This document shows, in pieces, positions 39,664-48,260 of a stretch of 64,000 nt of DNA. Position numbers and translations under genes: made by a program. The first letter of the stretch is position 1. Every line of letters starts with the position of its first letter. The stretch lies in assembly GCF_030698145.1 (NCBI RefSeq), contig NZ_JAUYNW010000046.1, positions 19,979 to 83,978 of the forward strand. Reading direction: 5' to 3'. The notes under the pieces are model-generated. The model was not told the DNA's origin, searched no databases, and saw only the letters and a list, made by a program, of their open reading frames with translations. Source of the stretch: Phenylobacterium sp. (lineage in GTDB: Bacteria > Pseudomonadota > Alphaproteobacteria > Caulobacterales > Caulobacteraceae).

Positions 39664-40845
39664 ATGCGTGGGATGAGACTGGCCTTGGCGGCCGTGGCGG
39701 CGGCGTTGGTTCCGGTGGCGGCGCTCGCCCAGGCCTCACCGCCCCCGGCCGGCGCCTCGATCCTCATGTGGAGCCCCGAACAGCAGCAGGCCGGCTACAA
39801 GGCCATGGAGACCCTGGCCGCCCACGAGGTGGTCAAACGCGGGCCCACGGTCTTCCCGTTGCCGGCCGGGGCGCCGCTGGATCCGAAGCTGAAAATCGCC
39901 GGGACGCCGCACGACATCGAGAGCTTCATGGCGGCCTACCGGGTCTCCGGCCTGCTGGTGATCAAGGACGGCAAGGTGCTGCTGGAGCGCTACGGCCTGG
40001 AGCGCACGCCCGCCGACCGCTGGACCTCGTTCTCGGTGGCCAAGTCGGTGACCTCCACCCTGGTGGGGGCGGCGATCCAGGACGGGTTCATCAGGAGCCT
40101 GGACGATCCGGTGACCACCTACATCCCCGAACTCAAGGGCGGCGGCTATGAGGGCGTGAGCGTGCGCCAGCTCATCACCATGACCTCGGGCGTGAAGTGG
40201 AACGAGGATTATACCAGCCTCGACTCCGACGTTGCCAAGGTGGGGCTCTCGGTGATCGAGCCGGGGGTCAATCCGGTGGTCAGCTATATGCGCCGCCTGC
40301 CGCGCGACGTGCCGCCCGGCTCGAAGTTCCACTATTCCACCGGCGAGACCGACCTGGTGGGCATCCTGGTCTCCAACGCGGTGGGCAAGCCGCTGTCGCA
40401 ATACCTGTCGGAGAAGATCTGGGCGCCGTTCGGCATGGAGCAGGACGCCATCTGGATCGAGGACGTGGCGGGCCACGAACGCGGCGGCTGCTGCATGTCC
40501 ATGACCCTGCGCGACTATGGCCGGATCGGGATGTTCATCCTGGGCGGCGGCAAGGCCGGCGGGAAACAGATGGTCCCCGAGGGCTGGACCGCCGACGCCA
40601 CCCGCGCCCACATCGCCGTCAGCCCGGCCCATCCCGAATACGGCGGCTACGGCTATTTCTGGTGGATCATGCCCGGCGGCGACGGCTACGAGGCCCTGGG
40701 CATCTTCGGCCAGTCGATCACCACCTTCCCAAAGGACGGGCTGATCATCGTGGTCAATTCCGCCTGGCCCGCGGCCGACACCGCCGCGCTCAACGCGGCG
40801 CGCGGAAAGCTGACCGCGGCGATCCGCGCCGCCGCCGTCCGGTAG
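39664..40845 (+). CDS. Class-C beta-lactamase-family serine hydrolase, exported
   Basis: A 393-aa protein with a signal peptide (MRGMRLALAAVAAALVPVAA, cleavage probably after LAQ, residue 23). Catalytic SxxK is Ser124-Val-Ala-Lys127 (TSFSVAKSVTS). The second motif is the Tyr in HYSTGETDL, and the third, usually KTG/HxG, is less obvious (GIFGQSITTFP near the C-terminus contains a Gly-rich turn). This family includes class C beta-lactamases, esterases (EstB) and D-amino-acid peptidases; those of this length and motif set are mostly esterases or 6-aminohexanoate-dimer-hydrolase-like. Periplasmic. Substrate unknown. Confidence 0.85.
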   Translation: MRGMRLALAAVAAALVPVAALAQASPPPAGASILMWSPEQQQAGYKAMETLAAHEVVKRGPTVFPLPAGAPLDPKLKIAGTPHDIESFMAAYRVSGLLVIKDGKVLLERYGLERTPADRWTSFSVAKSVTSTLVGAAIQDGFIRSLDDPVTTYIPELKGGGYEGVSVRQLITMTSGVKWNEDYTSLDSDVAKVGLSVIEPGVNPVVSYMRRLPRDVPPGSKFHYSTGETDLVGILVSNAVGKPLSQYLSEKIWAPFGMEQDAIWIEDVAGHERGGCCMSMTLRDYGRIGMFILGGGKAGGKQMVPEGWTADATRAHIAVSPAHPEYGGYGYFWWIMPGGDGYEALGIFGQSITTFPKDGLIIVVNSAWPAADTAALNAARGKLTAAIRAAAVR

Positions 40846-40848
40846 GTC

Positions 40849-43800
40849 CTAGGCCGCCGCCTTCTCCCATTGCGTCCAGAGCTTGGCCTCATCGGCCTTG
40901 GCGATCTTCACCGAGGCGTCCTTGATGTGGCCGAAGCCGCGGATGGCCTGGGGCACGGCGGCGATCTGGATGGCGGTCGGCAGGGTCGCGGCGGTGAGGC
41001 CCGCCAGGACCTTGTCGAGACCGGCCTCGTAGGAGGCGATCAGGCCGCGCTCCATCTTCCGCTCATCGGTGTGGCCGAAGATGTCGAGGGTCGTGCCGCG
41101 CAGACCCTTCATCCTGGCCATCACCGGGAAGGCCGCGTCCAGCATCCAGCCGCCGAACTCGATCTTCTTCGGCTTGCCGTCCGGACCCTTGGGGGCGATC
41201 AGCGGCGGGGCGAGCCAGACCTTGGTCTTGCCGCCCTTGAAGGTCCCGTCCCGCTCGGCGGCGAACCGGCCGTCGGTATAGAGCCGGGCGACCTCGTACT
41301 CATCCTTGTAGGCCATCAGCTTGTAGAGGTTGGTCGCCACCGCGCGGGTCAGAGCCTCGGAACCGAAGACCGCCTCGGCCTTGGCCGTCTCCTCGACGCG
41401 CAACAGGTAGCGTTTGGCGTAGGCGGCGTTCTGGTAGGCGGTGAGCTCACGACCGCGATGGGCGATCAGCTCGGCCAGCGGCATGGTCTCCGGCGTCGGG
41501 ACGTCGGCCTCGGCCTGGCCTCGCGCCGAAGGATCATGGGACACCCGGCGACCCAGTTCGAAGGCCTGCAAATTGGCCTCGGCCTGGACGCCGTTCAGCC
41601 GGATCGCGCGGTAGATGGCCCGCGACGACAGCGGGATCAGGCCTTTCTGCCAGGCGAAACCCACCATGATCATGTTGGAATAGATCGCGTCCCCGAAGGC
41701 GGTCTCGGCCAGGTGGTGGGCCGGGCACTCGTCATAGGACTTGGTGGCGGCCTTGATACGGCCAGACATGCTCCTGGAATCGAAGCGCACGTCGCGGTCG
41801 GTGACGAAGTCGGCGGTGGGCGAGAAGTCCTCGTTGCCGCAGGCCACGGTGCGGTCCTTGGCGTAGAGCGCCAGGGCGTCGGCGCCGGCCGCCGAGAGGA
41901 TGTCGCAGGCGATCAACACGTGGGCCGAAGCCGCCGGGACACGCCCGCCGACCACGCTGTCCTCGGTCTCGCCGATCCGGACGTGGCTGAACACCGCCCC
42001 GCCCTTCTGGGCGAGGCCCGTCATGTCCACCACCGACGAGGCGCGACCGTCCACATGGGCGGCCATGGCCAGGATCGAGGCGACGGTGGTCACGCCCGTG
42101 CCGCCGATGCCGGTGAAGACGATGTTGCGCACCCCCTCCAGCGGCTCGAAAACCGGCAGCGGCGTGGAGTCGGCGGTGAGCGCCGGCATGGCCTTGGCCT
42201 GGGCGTTCTCGCCGCCCTCGATGGTGACGAAGGACGGGCAGAAGCCGTCAAGGCAGGAATAGTCGGTGTTGCAGCTCGACTGATTGATCCGGCGCTTGCG
42301 GCCGAACTCGGTGTTCAGCGGCTCGACCGAGACGCAGTTGGACTTCTTGGAGCAGTCGCCGCAGCCCTCGCAGACCAGGGGATTGATGAACACGCGCTTG
42401 GTCGCGGTCTCCATCTTGCCGCGTTTGCGCCGGCGGCGCTTCTCGTTGGCGCAGACCTGGTCATAGAGCAGGACCGTGGTGCCGGGCGTGTCGCGCAGCT
42501 CCTTCTGCACGATGATCAGCTCCGAGCGCGGCCGCACCGCCACGCCGGGCGCCAGATCGACAGCGCCTGCATAGCGGGTCGGGTCGTCGGCGACGATCAC
42601 GGTCTTGGCCACGCCTTCGGAGGCGAGCTGGCGGGTGATCTGGGCCGGGGTGAAGCCGCTCTCGGCCGCCTGGCCGCCGGTCATGGCGACGGCGTCGTTG
42701 AACAGCAGCTTGTAGGTCACGTGGCTGTTCGCCGCGATCGAGGCGCGGATCGCCAGCGAGCCCGAGTGATTGTAGGTGCCGTCGCCCAGGTTCACGAACA
42801 CATGCGGTTCGGTGGTGAAGGGGGCGGAACCCACCCAGGTCAGGCCCTCGCCACCCATGTGGCTGTTCAGGTCGGTTTGCGGATCGGAGAAGCTGGCCAT
42901 GTAGTGGCAGCCGATGCCGGCCAGGGCGCGCGAGCCTTCCGGCAGCCGGGTCGAGGAGTTGTGCGGGCAGCCCGAGCAGAAGAACGGCTTGCGCAGCTGC
43001 TCCGCCGCCAGCGTCACGGCGGCCATGGAGGCGGCCGATACGCGGGAGAGATAGTCGTGGACCCGCTCCATGTGCGGGCCGGGCGGCAGCCGGTCGGCGA
43101 TGGCCAGCGCCACCTCAGCCACCGACAGCGAACCTAGCTCGGACAGCAGCGGGTGGCCCTGTTCGTCGGTCTTGCCGACGATCTTCGGGCGCGCGTGGGC
43201 CGGCAGGTCGTAGAGCGCGGCGCGGGCCTGGGTCTCGATCAGGGCGCGCTTGTGCTCGATGACCATCATGGTCTCGAGGCCGGCGGCGAACGATCGCAGG
43301 CCCGTCGGCTCCAGCGGCCAGGGCATGCCGACCTTATAGATCGCCACGCCGAGGTCGGAGGCCTGCTGGCCGGTGATGCCCATGGCCGCGAAGGCCTCGA
43401 TCACGTCCTTATAGGCCTGACCCTGGCAGACGATGCCCAGGCGGGGGCGGCTTGAGCCCAGCATGATACGGTCGATGCGGTTGGCGCGGGCGAAGGCGAG
43501 CGCCGCCGGGATCTTGAGCGTCCGCAGGCGGCGCTCCTTGTCCAGCGGCTGGTCCTTGAGCCGGATGCCGACGCCGCCCGCGGGCAGCTTGAAATTGGTC
43601 GGGACCACGATCTTGTGGCGGTCCAGCGAGATATCGATGGTGACGCCGCTATCCATGGTGTCGGCGAGCGCGATCAGGCCGACCCAGAGGCCGGAGAACC
43701 GCGACATGGCGATACCCATCAGGCCGTAGTCGAGCACCTCCTGGACGTCGGCCGGCGACAGCACCGGCATCTCGAAGTCCTGGAAGGCGAACTCCGACTG

Positions 43801-44271
43801 TGACGGCAGGGTCGAGGACTTGCAGTTGTGGTCGTCGCCGGCCACGGCGATGACGCCGCCCTTGGACCAGGTCCCGGCGAAATTGGCGTGCTTGAAGGCG
43901 TCGCCGGTGCGGTCGACGCCGGGCGCCTTGCCGTACCACATGCCGGTGACGCCATCGAACTTGGCGCCGGGGAACAGGTTGGCCTGCTGGCTGCCCCAGA
44001 CGGCCGTGGCGGCCAGGTCCTCGTTGAGGCCCTCCTTGAAGACCACCTGGGCCTCTTCGAGGAATTTTTCCGCCCGGTGGGCCTGCTGATCCAGCCCGCC
44101 GAGCGGCGAACCACGATAGCCCGAGACGAATCCGGCCGTGTTCAGGCCCGCCGCTTCATCAAGGCGGCGCTGATCCATCATGACGCGGAGCAGCGCCTGG
44201 ACCCCGGTGATGAAGACGCGACCTTCCTTGAGCAGGAATTTGTCGTCGAGCGTCACATCGGCGTGGCGCAT
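40849..44271 (-). CDS. Indolepyruvate:ferredoxin oxidoreductase, fused subunits
   Basis: A 1140-aa TPP-dependent 2-oxoacid oxidoreductase in one chain. The N-terminus has GRVFITGVQALLRVMMDQRR and FVSGYRGSPLGGLDQQ. The TPP-binding part is GIGCHYMASFSDP with the Mg motif VFVNLGDGTYNHSG. A Cys-rich [4Fe-4S] segment follows (CEGCGDCSKKSNC, later YSCLDGFCPSF). A gamma-like domain (NIVFTGIGGTGVTTVASILA) lies C-terminal. It degrades aryl-pyruvates formed from aromatic amino acids (and perhaps branched-chain 2-oxoacids) to acyl-CoA, with ferredoxin reduction. The large fused form is usual in alphaproteobacteria. The divergent Lrp-family gene at 44413 is the likely regulator. Confidence 0.92.
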   Translation of the reverse strand: MRHADVTLDDKFLLKEGRVFITGVQALLRVMMDQRRLDEAAGLNTAGFVSGYRGSPLGGLDQQAHRAEKFLEEAQVVFKEGLNEDLAATAVWGSQQANLFPGAKFDGVTGMWYGKAPGVDRTGDAFKHANFAGTWSKGGVIAVAGDDHNCKSSTLPSQSEFAFQDFEMPVLSPADVQEVLDYGLMGIAMSRFSGLWVGLIALADTMDSGVTIDISLDRHKIVVPTNFKLPAGGVGIRLKDQPLDKERRLRTLKIPAALAFARANRIDRIMLGSSRPRLGIVCQGQAYKDVIEAFAAMGITGQQASDLGVAIYKVGMPWPLEPTGLRSFAAGLETMMVIEHKRALIETQARAALYDLPAHARPKIVGKTDEQGHPLLSELGSLSVAEVALAIADRLPPGPHMERVHDYLSRVSAASMAAVTLAAEQLRKPFFCSGCPHNSSTRLPEGSRALAGIGCHYMASFSDPQTDLNSHMGGEGLTWVGSAPFTTEPHVFVNLGDGTYNHSGSLAIRASIAANSHVTYKLLFNDAVAMTGGQAAESGFTPAQITRQLASEGVAKTVIVADDPTRYAGAVDLAPGVAVRPRSELIIVQKELRDTPGTTVLLYDQVCANEKRRRRKRGKMETATKRVFINPLVCEGCGDCSKKSNCVSVEPLNTEFGRKRRINQSSCNTDYSCLDGFCPSFVTIEGGENAQAKAMPALTADSTPLPVFEPLEGVRNIVFTGIGGTGVTTVASILAMAAHVDGRASSVVDMTGLAQKGGAVFSHVRIGETEDSVVGGRVPAASAHVLIACDILSAAGADALALYAKDRTVACGNEDFSPTADFVTDRDVRFDSRSMSGRIKAATKSYDECPAHHLAETAFGDAIYSNMIMVGFAWQKGLIPLSSRAIYRAIRLNGVQAEANLQAFELGRRVSHDPSARGQAEADVPTPETMPLAELIAHRGRELTAYQNAAYAKRYLLRVEETAKAEAVFGSEALTRAVATNLYKLMAYKDEYEVARLYTDGRFAAERDGTFKGGKTKVWLAPPLIAPKGPDGKPKKIEFGGWMLDAAFPVMARMKGLRGTTLDIFGHTDERKMERGLIASYEAGLDKVLAGLTAATLPTAIQIAAVPQAIRGFGHIKDASVKIAKADEAKLWTQWEKAAA

Positions 44272-44412
44272 AGCAATATCTTTCCTTTTCGGCTCCCTAG
44301 TGCGAATAGAAGATCATATAAGTACGATGCAATTGCTTGCCAAAGGCGTGCCCCCCGTCATGGGTTCCGGGGCAAGAATGACGCTCATTTGCGCCATATG
44401 AAGGAGGAAAAC

Positions 44413-44910
44413 TTGTCCGAGGCCCTCGACGCGGTCGATGCCAAGATTTTGGATCTGATCCAGCATGACGCCGGCCTTTCTGTCGCCGAGATCGCAGAAC
44501 GGGTCGGATTGTCCTCCAGCCCGTGCTGGCGGCGCATCAAACGCCTGGAAGACTCAGGTGTCATCCAGCGCCGCGTGACCATCCTTGACCGCGAACTTCT
44601 GGGCCTCGGCTTCGAAGTCTATTGCACCGTCAAGCTGTCGCTGCCGACCAAGGACAACCTCGACGCCTTCGAAACCGCCATCGGCAAGCTGCCGGAGGTG
44701 GTGCAGTGCGCCACGGTCACCGGGGCCGCCGATTACGAGCTGCGCATCGTCACCCGCGACATGCACGCGTTCGACGACTTCCTGCGCGAGAAGATCCTGT
44801 CCCTGGGCCTGGTCTCCAACATCGAGAGCCGGATCGTCATCCGGTCGGTGAAGCACACCACCGCCGCGCCGCTCGGACTGATCAGCCCGTATGTGAGCTC
44901 GCACGGCTGA
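44413..44910 (+). CDS. Lrp/AsnC-family transcriptional regulator
   Basis: A 165-aa regulator. I chose the TTG at 44413 because a strong AAGGAGG lies five bases upstream; the ATG at 44398 has no ribosome-binding site and would put that AAGGAGG inside the coding region. The product starts MSEALDAVDAKILDLIQHDA. The winged HTH is at residues 8-55 (LSVAEIAERVGLSSSPCWRR), and the RAM ligand-binding domain follows (VYCTVKLSLPTKDNLDAFET, ATVTGAADYELRIVT). It is divergent from indolepyruvate ferredoxin oxidoreductase and probably controls it in response to an amino acid or 2-oxoacid. Confidence 0.88.
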   Translation: MSEALDAVDAKILDLIQHDAGLSVAEIAERVGLSSSPCWRRIKRLEDSGVIQRRVTILDRELLGLGFEVYCTVKLSLPTKDNLDAFETAIGKLPEVVQCATVTGAADYELRIVTRDMHAFDDFLREKILSLGLVSNIESRIVIRSVKHTTAAPLGLISPYVSSHG

Positions 44911-44930
44911 CCGCCGCCGCCTCCGACAAA

Positions 44931-44977
44931 TGTAAGGTTGACCTGACATGATCCGCATGTAAGGTTGACCTTACATG
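44931..44977. promoter_or_regulatory. Tandem palindromic operators of the membrane protein/XRE operon
   Basis: TGTAAGGTTGACCTGACA (44931-44948) and CATGTAAGG-TTGA-CCTTACATG (44956-44977) are two copies of one inverted repeat, the second perfect over 9-bp arms; centres about 27 bp apart. They lie just before the gene pair at 44993-45576, whose second gene is an XRE repressor, so autoregulation is inferred. Confidence 0.78.
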
Positions 44978-44992
44978 CGCTGGAGCCCCGTC

Positions 44993-45379
44993 ATGGCCAT
45001 CGACCGTCCGAACCGCAGATATCTTGTCCGCACCCTTCTGTTCATGGGCGGCTACATTGCCGTCAACGTCGCCGCGATCGGCGGCGCCTTCGACGACCTG
45101 ACCCGCCCAGGCGCCTGGCTGCTGGGATTGGTGGTGGCGGCGCCGGTCGCCGGACAGATGTGGGCCACACTCGCCCTGATGCATGACAGCGACGAGTTCG
45201 TGCGGGCCATCACCGCCAAGCGTTTCATCCTGGCCGCCGGCGTGGCGATGGCCGGCTTCAGCGCCTGGGGCTATCTCGAGAGCTACGCCGACGCGCCGCA
45301 CGCGCCGGGCTGGTACGTGTACCTGCTGTTCTGGGCGGCCTTCGGGGTGATCTCACCGTTCGTGCGCACCAGCCGCTGA
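44993..45379 (+). CDS. Four-helix membrane protein paired with XRE regulator
   Basis: A 128-aa integral membrane protein. The ATG at 44993 has GGAG eight bases upstream; an earlier ATG (44975) lies within the operator and lacks a ribosome-binding site. Four hydrophobic segments are visible: TLLFMGGYIAVNVAAIGGAF, AWLLGLVVAAPVAGQMWATL, FILAAGVAMAGFSAWGYLES and WYVYLLFWAAFGVISPFV. No transport motif is recognised. The stop overlaps the start of the XRE gene (TGATG). Small membrane protein plus tiny XRE repressor (YozG-type) pairs are common; the function of the membrane protein is not known. Confidence 0.8.
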   Translation: MAIDRPNRRYLVRTLLFMGGYIAVNVAAIGGAFDDLTRPGAWLLGLVVAAPVAGQMWATLALMHDSDEFVRAITAKRFILAAGVAMAGFSAWGYLESYADAPHAPGWYVYLLFWAAFGVISPFVRTSR

Positions 45380-45576
45380 TGCGCAATCAACTCAGGGCCC
45401 TGAGGACGGGGCGCGGCTGGACCCAGGAGGAACTGGGACGCCGCGTGGGGGTCTCGCGCCAGGCGGTGATCGCCCTGGAGAGCGGGAAGCACGACCCATC
45501 GCTCGACCTCGCCTATCGGATCGCCGCGGCGTTCGGCCTCGCGGTGGAGCAGATTTTCGACAACCCTCACGGCTGA
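45379..45576 (+). CDS. Small XRE-family regulator
   Basis: A 65-aa protein made almost only of an XRE HTH (MRNQLRALRTGRGWTQEELG, RRVGVSRQAVIALESGKHDP, then SLDLAYRIAAAFGLAVEQIF). This is the YozG/PF01381-type short repressor, with the C-terminal pattern VEQIFDNP. Cotranslated with the membrane protein upstream; likely binds the two palindromic sites at 44931-44977 and autoregulates the operon. Confidence 0.9.
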   Translation: MRNQLRALRTGRGWTQEELGRRVGVSRQAVIALESGKHDPSLDLAYRIAAAFGLAVEQIFDNPHG

Positions 45577-45595
45577 CGGCCGGGCCGCGCGCGGT

Positions 45596-46291
45596 TCAGG
45601 CCGCGACGCCGAAGATCGCGCCCACGCCGGCGGTGAGCGCCATGGCGAAACCTCCCCAGAAAGTCACGCGCACGATCGCCTTCAGCAAGGGCGCGCCACC
45701 CGCCTGCGCCCCCACGCCGCCCAGCAGCGCCAGGAACGCGATCGAGGTGGCCGACACGACCGGCACGACGACAGGGGACGGGGACACCAGGGCCGCGACG
45801 AGAGGCAGCGCCGCGCCTCCGGCGAACATCAGGGCCGAGGTGACGGCCGCCTGGATGGGCCTGGCCGTGGTGGCGGCTGATATTCCGAGCTCGTCCCGGG
45901 CATGGGCGCCCAACGCGTCCTTCGCCATGAGCTGAGTGGCGACTGTCCGTGCGAGTTGCGGCTCCACACCGCGGTCGGCATAGATGCGGGTCAGCTCCTG
46001 CAGTTCGAGCTCAGGCTGGCTGGACAGTTCGGCCGCTTCCCGGGCCAGGTCGGCCTTTTCCGTGTCGGCTTGGGAGCTGACGGACACGTACTCGCCGGCC
46101 GCCATGGACATGGCGCCGGCCACCAGACCGGCCACGCCCGCCACCAGGATTTCGCTGCGCCCCTGGGAGGCCGCCGCCACCCCCACGATGAGGCTGGCGG
46201 TTGAAACGATGCCGTCGTTGGCCCCCAGGACCGCGGCGCGGAGCCAGCCGACTCGCTCGATCAGGTGAAATTCTCTGTGCAATCGGCTCAT
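45596..46291 (-). CDS. VIT1/CCC1-family membrane transporter
   Basis: A 231-aa polytopic membrane protein of the VIT (vacuolar iron transporter-like, Fe2+/Mn2+) family. N-terminal signature: HLIERVGWLRAAVLGANDGI and VSTASLIVGVAAA; then LVAGAMSMAAGEYVSVSSQ with the conserved MAxGEYxSVxSQ box. A cytoplasmic helical metal-binding segment follows (ELELQELTRIYADRGVEPQL), and three further helices towards the C-terminus. The length is normal. Likely removes or detoxifies iron or manganese at the inner membrane. It is convergent with the XRE gene. Confidence 0.9.
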   Translation of the reverse strand: MSRLHREFHLIERVGWLRAAVLGANDGIVSTASLIVGVAAASQGRSEILVAGVAGLVAGAMSMAAGEYVSVSSQADTEKADLAREAAELSSQPELELQELTRIYADRGVEPQLARTVATQLMAKDALGAHARDELGISAATTARPIQAAVTSALMFAGGAALPLVAALVSPSPVVVPVVSATSIAFLALLGGVGAQAGGAPLLKAIVRVTFWGGFAMALTAGVGAIFGVAA

Positions 46292-46327
46292 CCATCCCTC
46301 AACAGCTCGCTGGCGATCGCGCCGGCC
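46292..46327. other. Start of the 309-bp gap before pirin
   Basis: The gap 46292-46600 separates the VIT1 and pirin genes. Its first 36 bp show nothing; the middle holds a cytochrome b561 remnant on the minus strand; the last 140 bp (46460-46600) carry only the pirin ribosome-binding site (GGAG at 46588). Confidence 0.5.
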
Positions 46328-46459
46328 CTAGGTCCTGCGAACCCAGAGCATCCTCTGCAGCGTTCGATCTCGGTCGAAGGCCGAGTGCTCGAGCGCACCG
46401 GCAATATGAAGGGCGATGGCCACCCAGCCATAGGCTGTCTTGGAGTTCGAGAGAGACAT
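46328..46459 (-). pseudogene. Remnant of a cytochrome b561 gene (C-terminal end)
   Basis: A 43-codon frame ending AYGWVAIALHIAGALEHSAF, then DRDRTLQRMLW, which matches the end of cytochrome b561 proteins (helix with the haem-ligand-type His, then HxxxDRDxxLxRM). No upstream helices are found in any frame within the gap, and the ATG at 46459 has no ribosome-binding site. It therefore looks like the 3' relic of a deleted 180-residue membrane cytochrome, although a functional short peptide cannot be excluded. Confidence 0.55.
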
Positions 46460-46600
46460 ACTGTTCAACATCATTACGGATGGTGCGGACGCTTTGATCT
46501 CGCGCAAATCGGCAACGCCTGAGCGATCTGGAGGTGGGCGCCTTCTCCGCGCCGCCCTGATCGGGCAATGTTGGATGGCAGGTAGTTGGAGCCCGGACCC

Positions 46601-47497
46601 ATGATCGACCTCGTCATCGACCAGCGGCGCAAGGACCTGGGCGGGTTCGAGGTCGGCCGGGTCCTGCCCTACGCCAGGCGGCGGATGGTCGGGCCCTTCA
46701 TCTTCTTCGACCACATGGGCCCGGCGCGGTTCGAGGCGGGCTTCCCGACCAATGTGGACGTCCGCCCCCATCCGCACATCGGGCTGTCGACCCTGTCCTA
46801 TCTGTTCGAGGGCGAGATGACCCACCGCGACTCCGTGGGCGTCACCCAGCCGATCCGGCCGGGCGAGGTGAACTGGATGACCGCCGGCTCGGGCATCACC
46901 CATTCCGAGCGCTTCGAGACCCTGCGCAGCCAGGGCGGATCGATGAACGGCATCCAGGCCTGGGTCGCCCTGCCGACCGAGGACGAGGAGACCGCACCCG
47001 GCTTCGAGCACCACGACCCCGACGTCCTGCCGACCTATGAGGCCAACGGCATGTGGGCGCGGCTGATCGCCGGCCAGGCGTTCGGCGCCAAGTCGCCGGT
47101 CAAGACGCACTCGCCGATGTTCTATGTCCATTGGGCCCTGAAGCCCGGGGCCCAGGCTCAGCTTCCGGCCGAGTATCCCGAGCGCGCCGCCTATGTGGCC
47201 CAGGGCGTCGTCGAGGTGGACGGCCGCCAGTTCCACGAGGGCCAGATGCTGGTCTTCGCGCCGGGCCAGCCGGTCCTGTTCACCGCGATCAACGACGCCA
47301 TCGTCATGCTGCTGGGCGGCGAGCCGGTGGGGCCGCGGTTCATCGACTGGAACTTCGTCTCGTCCTCCAAGGACCGGATCGAGCAGGCCAAGTCCGACTG
47401 GCGGGCGGGCCACATGAAACTGCCGGACGCCGACCACGACGAGTTCATCCCACTGCCGGCGGAGCCCTCGCCCACGCCGGCCAATCCGATGTCCTGA
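46601..47497 (+). CDS. Pirin-family protein
   Basis: A 298-aa bicupin of the pirin family. The ATG at 46601 follows GGAG at 46588. N-terminal cupin: RMVGPFIFFDHMGPARFEAG, VDVRPHPHIGLSTLSYLFEG and the metal-binding HPH...H..E set (the two His of PHPHIG, then ITHSERFE). The C-terminal cupin contains THSPMFYVHWALKPGAQAQL. Bacterial pirins have quercetinase activity or regulatory roles (for example pyruvate dehydrogenase control); which applies here is open. Cytoplasmic. Confidence 0.92.
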   Translation: MIDLVIDQRRKDLGGFEVGRVLPYARRRMVGPFIFFDHMGPARFEAGFPTNVDVRPHPHIGLSTLSYLFEGEMTHRDSVGVTQPIRPGEVNWMTAGSGITHSERFETLRSQGGSMNGIQAWVALPTEDEETAPGFEHHDPDVLPTYEANGMWARLIAGQAFGAKSPVKTHSPMFYVHWALKPGAQAQLPAEYPERAAYVAQGVVEVDGRQFHEGQMLVFAPGQPVLFTAINDAIVMLLGGEPVGPRFIDWNFVSSSKDRIEQAKSDWRAGHMKLPDADHDEFIPLPAEPSPTPANPMS

Positions 47498-47588
47498 GGC
47501 GGCGATTTCGGCTTGAACGCCCCGGCGTAAGCCTGGAATGAATCTCGCCAATCAGATCCTTGGCCAACCAAATCCTAGGGAGGACGGC

Positions 47589-48206
47589 ATGAAACTCTAC
47601 ACTTCCATCGGCCCCAATCCGGCCGTCGTGACCATGTTCCTGGCCGAGAAGGGCGTCAGCCTCGACACGGTCAAGGTCGACATCATGGCCGGCGAGAACC
47701 GCCAGGCCCCCTACATGCAGAAAAACCCGGCCGGCCAGTCGCCCTGCCTGGAGTTGGACGACGGGGGCCACCTCGCCGAGATCATCCCGATCTGCGAGTA
47801 CCTGGACGAGAAGTTCCCCAACCCGCCGCTGATCGGCTCGACGCCTGAAGAGCGCGCCGAGACCCGCATGTGGCTGCGCCGCATCGACCTCAATATCTGC
47901 GAGCCCCTGGTCAACGGCTTCCGTTTCGCCGAGGGCCTGCCCCTGTTCCAGAGCCGGATGCGGACCATCCCGCACGCGGCGGCCGACTTGAAGTCCCTGG
48001 CCCAGGAAAAGCTGACCTGGCTGGACGGGTTGATGACCGGCAAGACCTGGGTGGCCGGCGAGCGCTTCAGCCTGGCCGACATCCTGCTGTTCTGCTTCGT
48101 CGAATTCGGCGGCACGGTCGGCCAGCCGCTCAACCCCGACAACAAGAACATCGCCGCCTTGGTGGAGCGCGTGAAGGCCCGGGTCGCCGAGAAGGCGCCG
48201 GCCTAA
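47589..48206 (+). CDS. Glutathione S-transferase
   Basis: A 205-aa GST starting at 47589 with GGGAGGA just upstream. N-terminal thioredoxin-like domain: MKLYTSIGPNPAVVTMFLAE, KNPAGQSPCLELDDG (cis-Pro) and EIIPICEYLDEKF for the glutathione gamma-glutamyl contact. The all-helical C-terminal domain has the N-capping motif GERFSLADILLFCFVEF. Full length. The class is uncertain; the active residue near the N-terminus seems to be Ser6 or Thr5 rather than Tyr. Detoxification or stress role inferred. Confidence 0.9.
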   Translation: MKLYTSIGPNPAVVTMFLAEKGVSLDTVKVDIMAGENRQAPYMQKNPAGQSPCLELDDGGHLAEIIPICEYLDEKFPNPPLIGSTPEERAETRMWLRRIDLNICEPLVNGFRFAEGLPLFQSRMRTIPHAAADLKSLAQEKLTWLDGLMTGKTWVAGERFSLADILLFCFVEFGGTVGQPLNPDNKNIAALVERVKARVAEKAPA

Positions 48207-48216
48207 CACCGGCGGC

Positions 48217-48251
48217 TGTCATCCCGGTTTGCTGCGCGAACCGGGATGACA
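48217..48251. terminator. Bidirectional hairpin terminator / GTCATCCCGG-type repeat
   Basis: TGTCATCCCGGTT (48217-48229) and AACCGGGATGACA (48239-48251) form a perfect 13-bp stem with a 9-base loop, between the convergent GST and pgsA genes. It may act as terminator for both strands. The TCATCCCGG arm is also a common dispersed intergenic sequence in related genomes, as I recall. Confidence 0.7.
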
Positions 48252-48260
48252 CCTTGAGGA

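Noticed and set aside
40870..43137. A 755-codon plus-strand frame opposite indolepyruvate ferredoxin oxidoreductase
   Set aside because: Antisense shadow of a well-recognised enzyme gene; no domains of its own.
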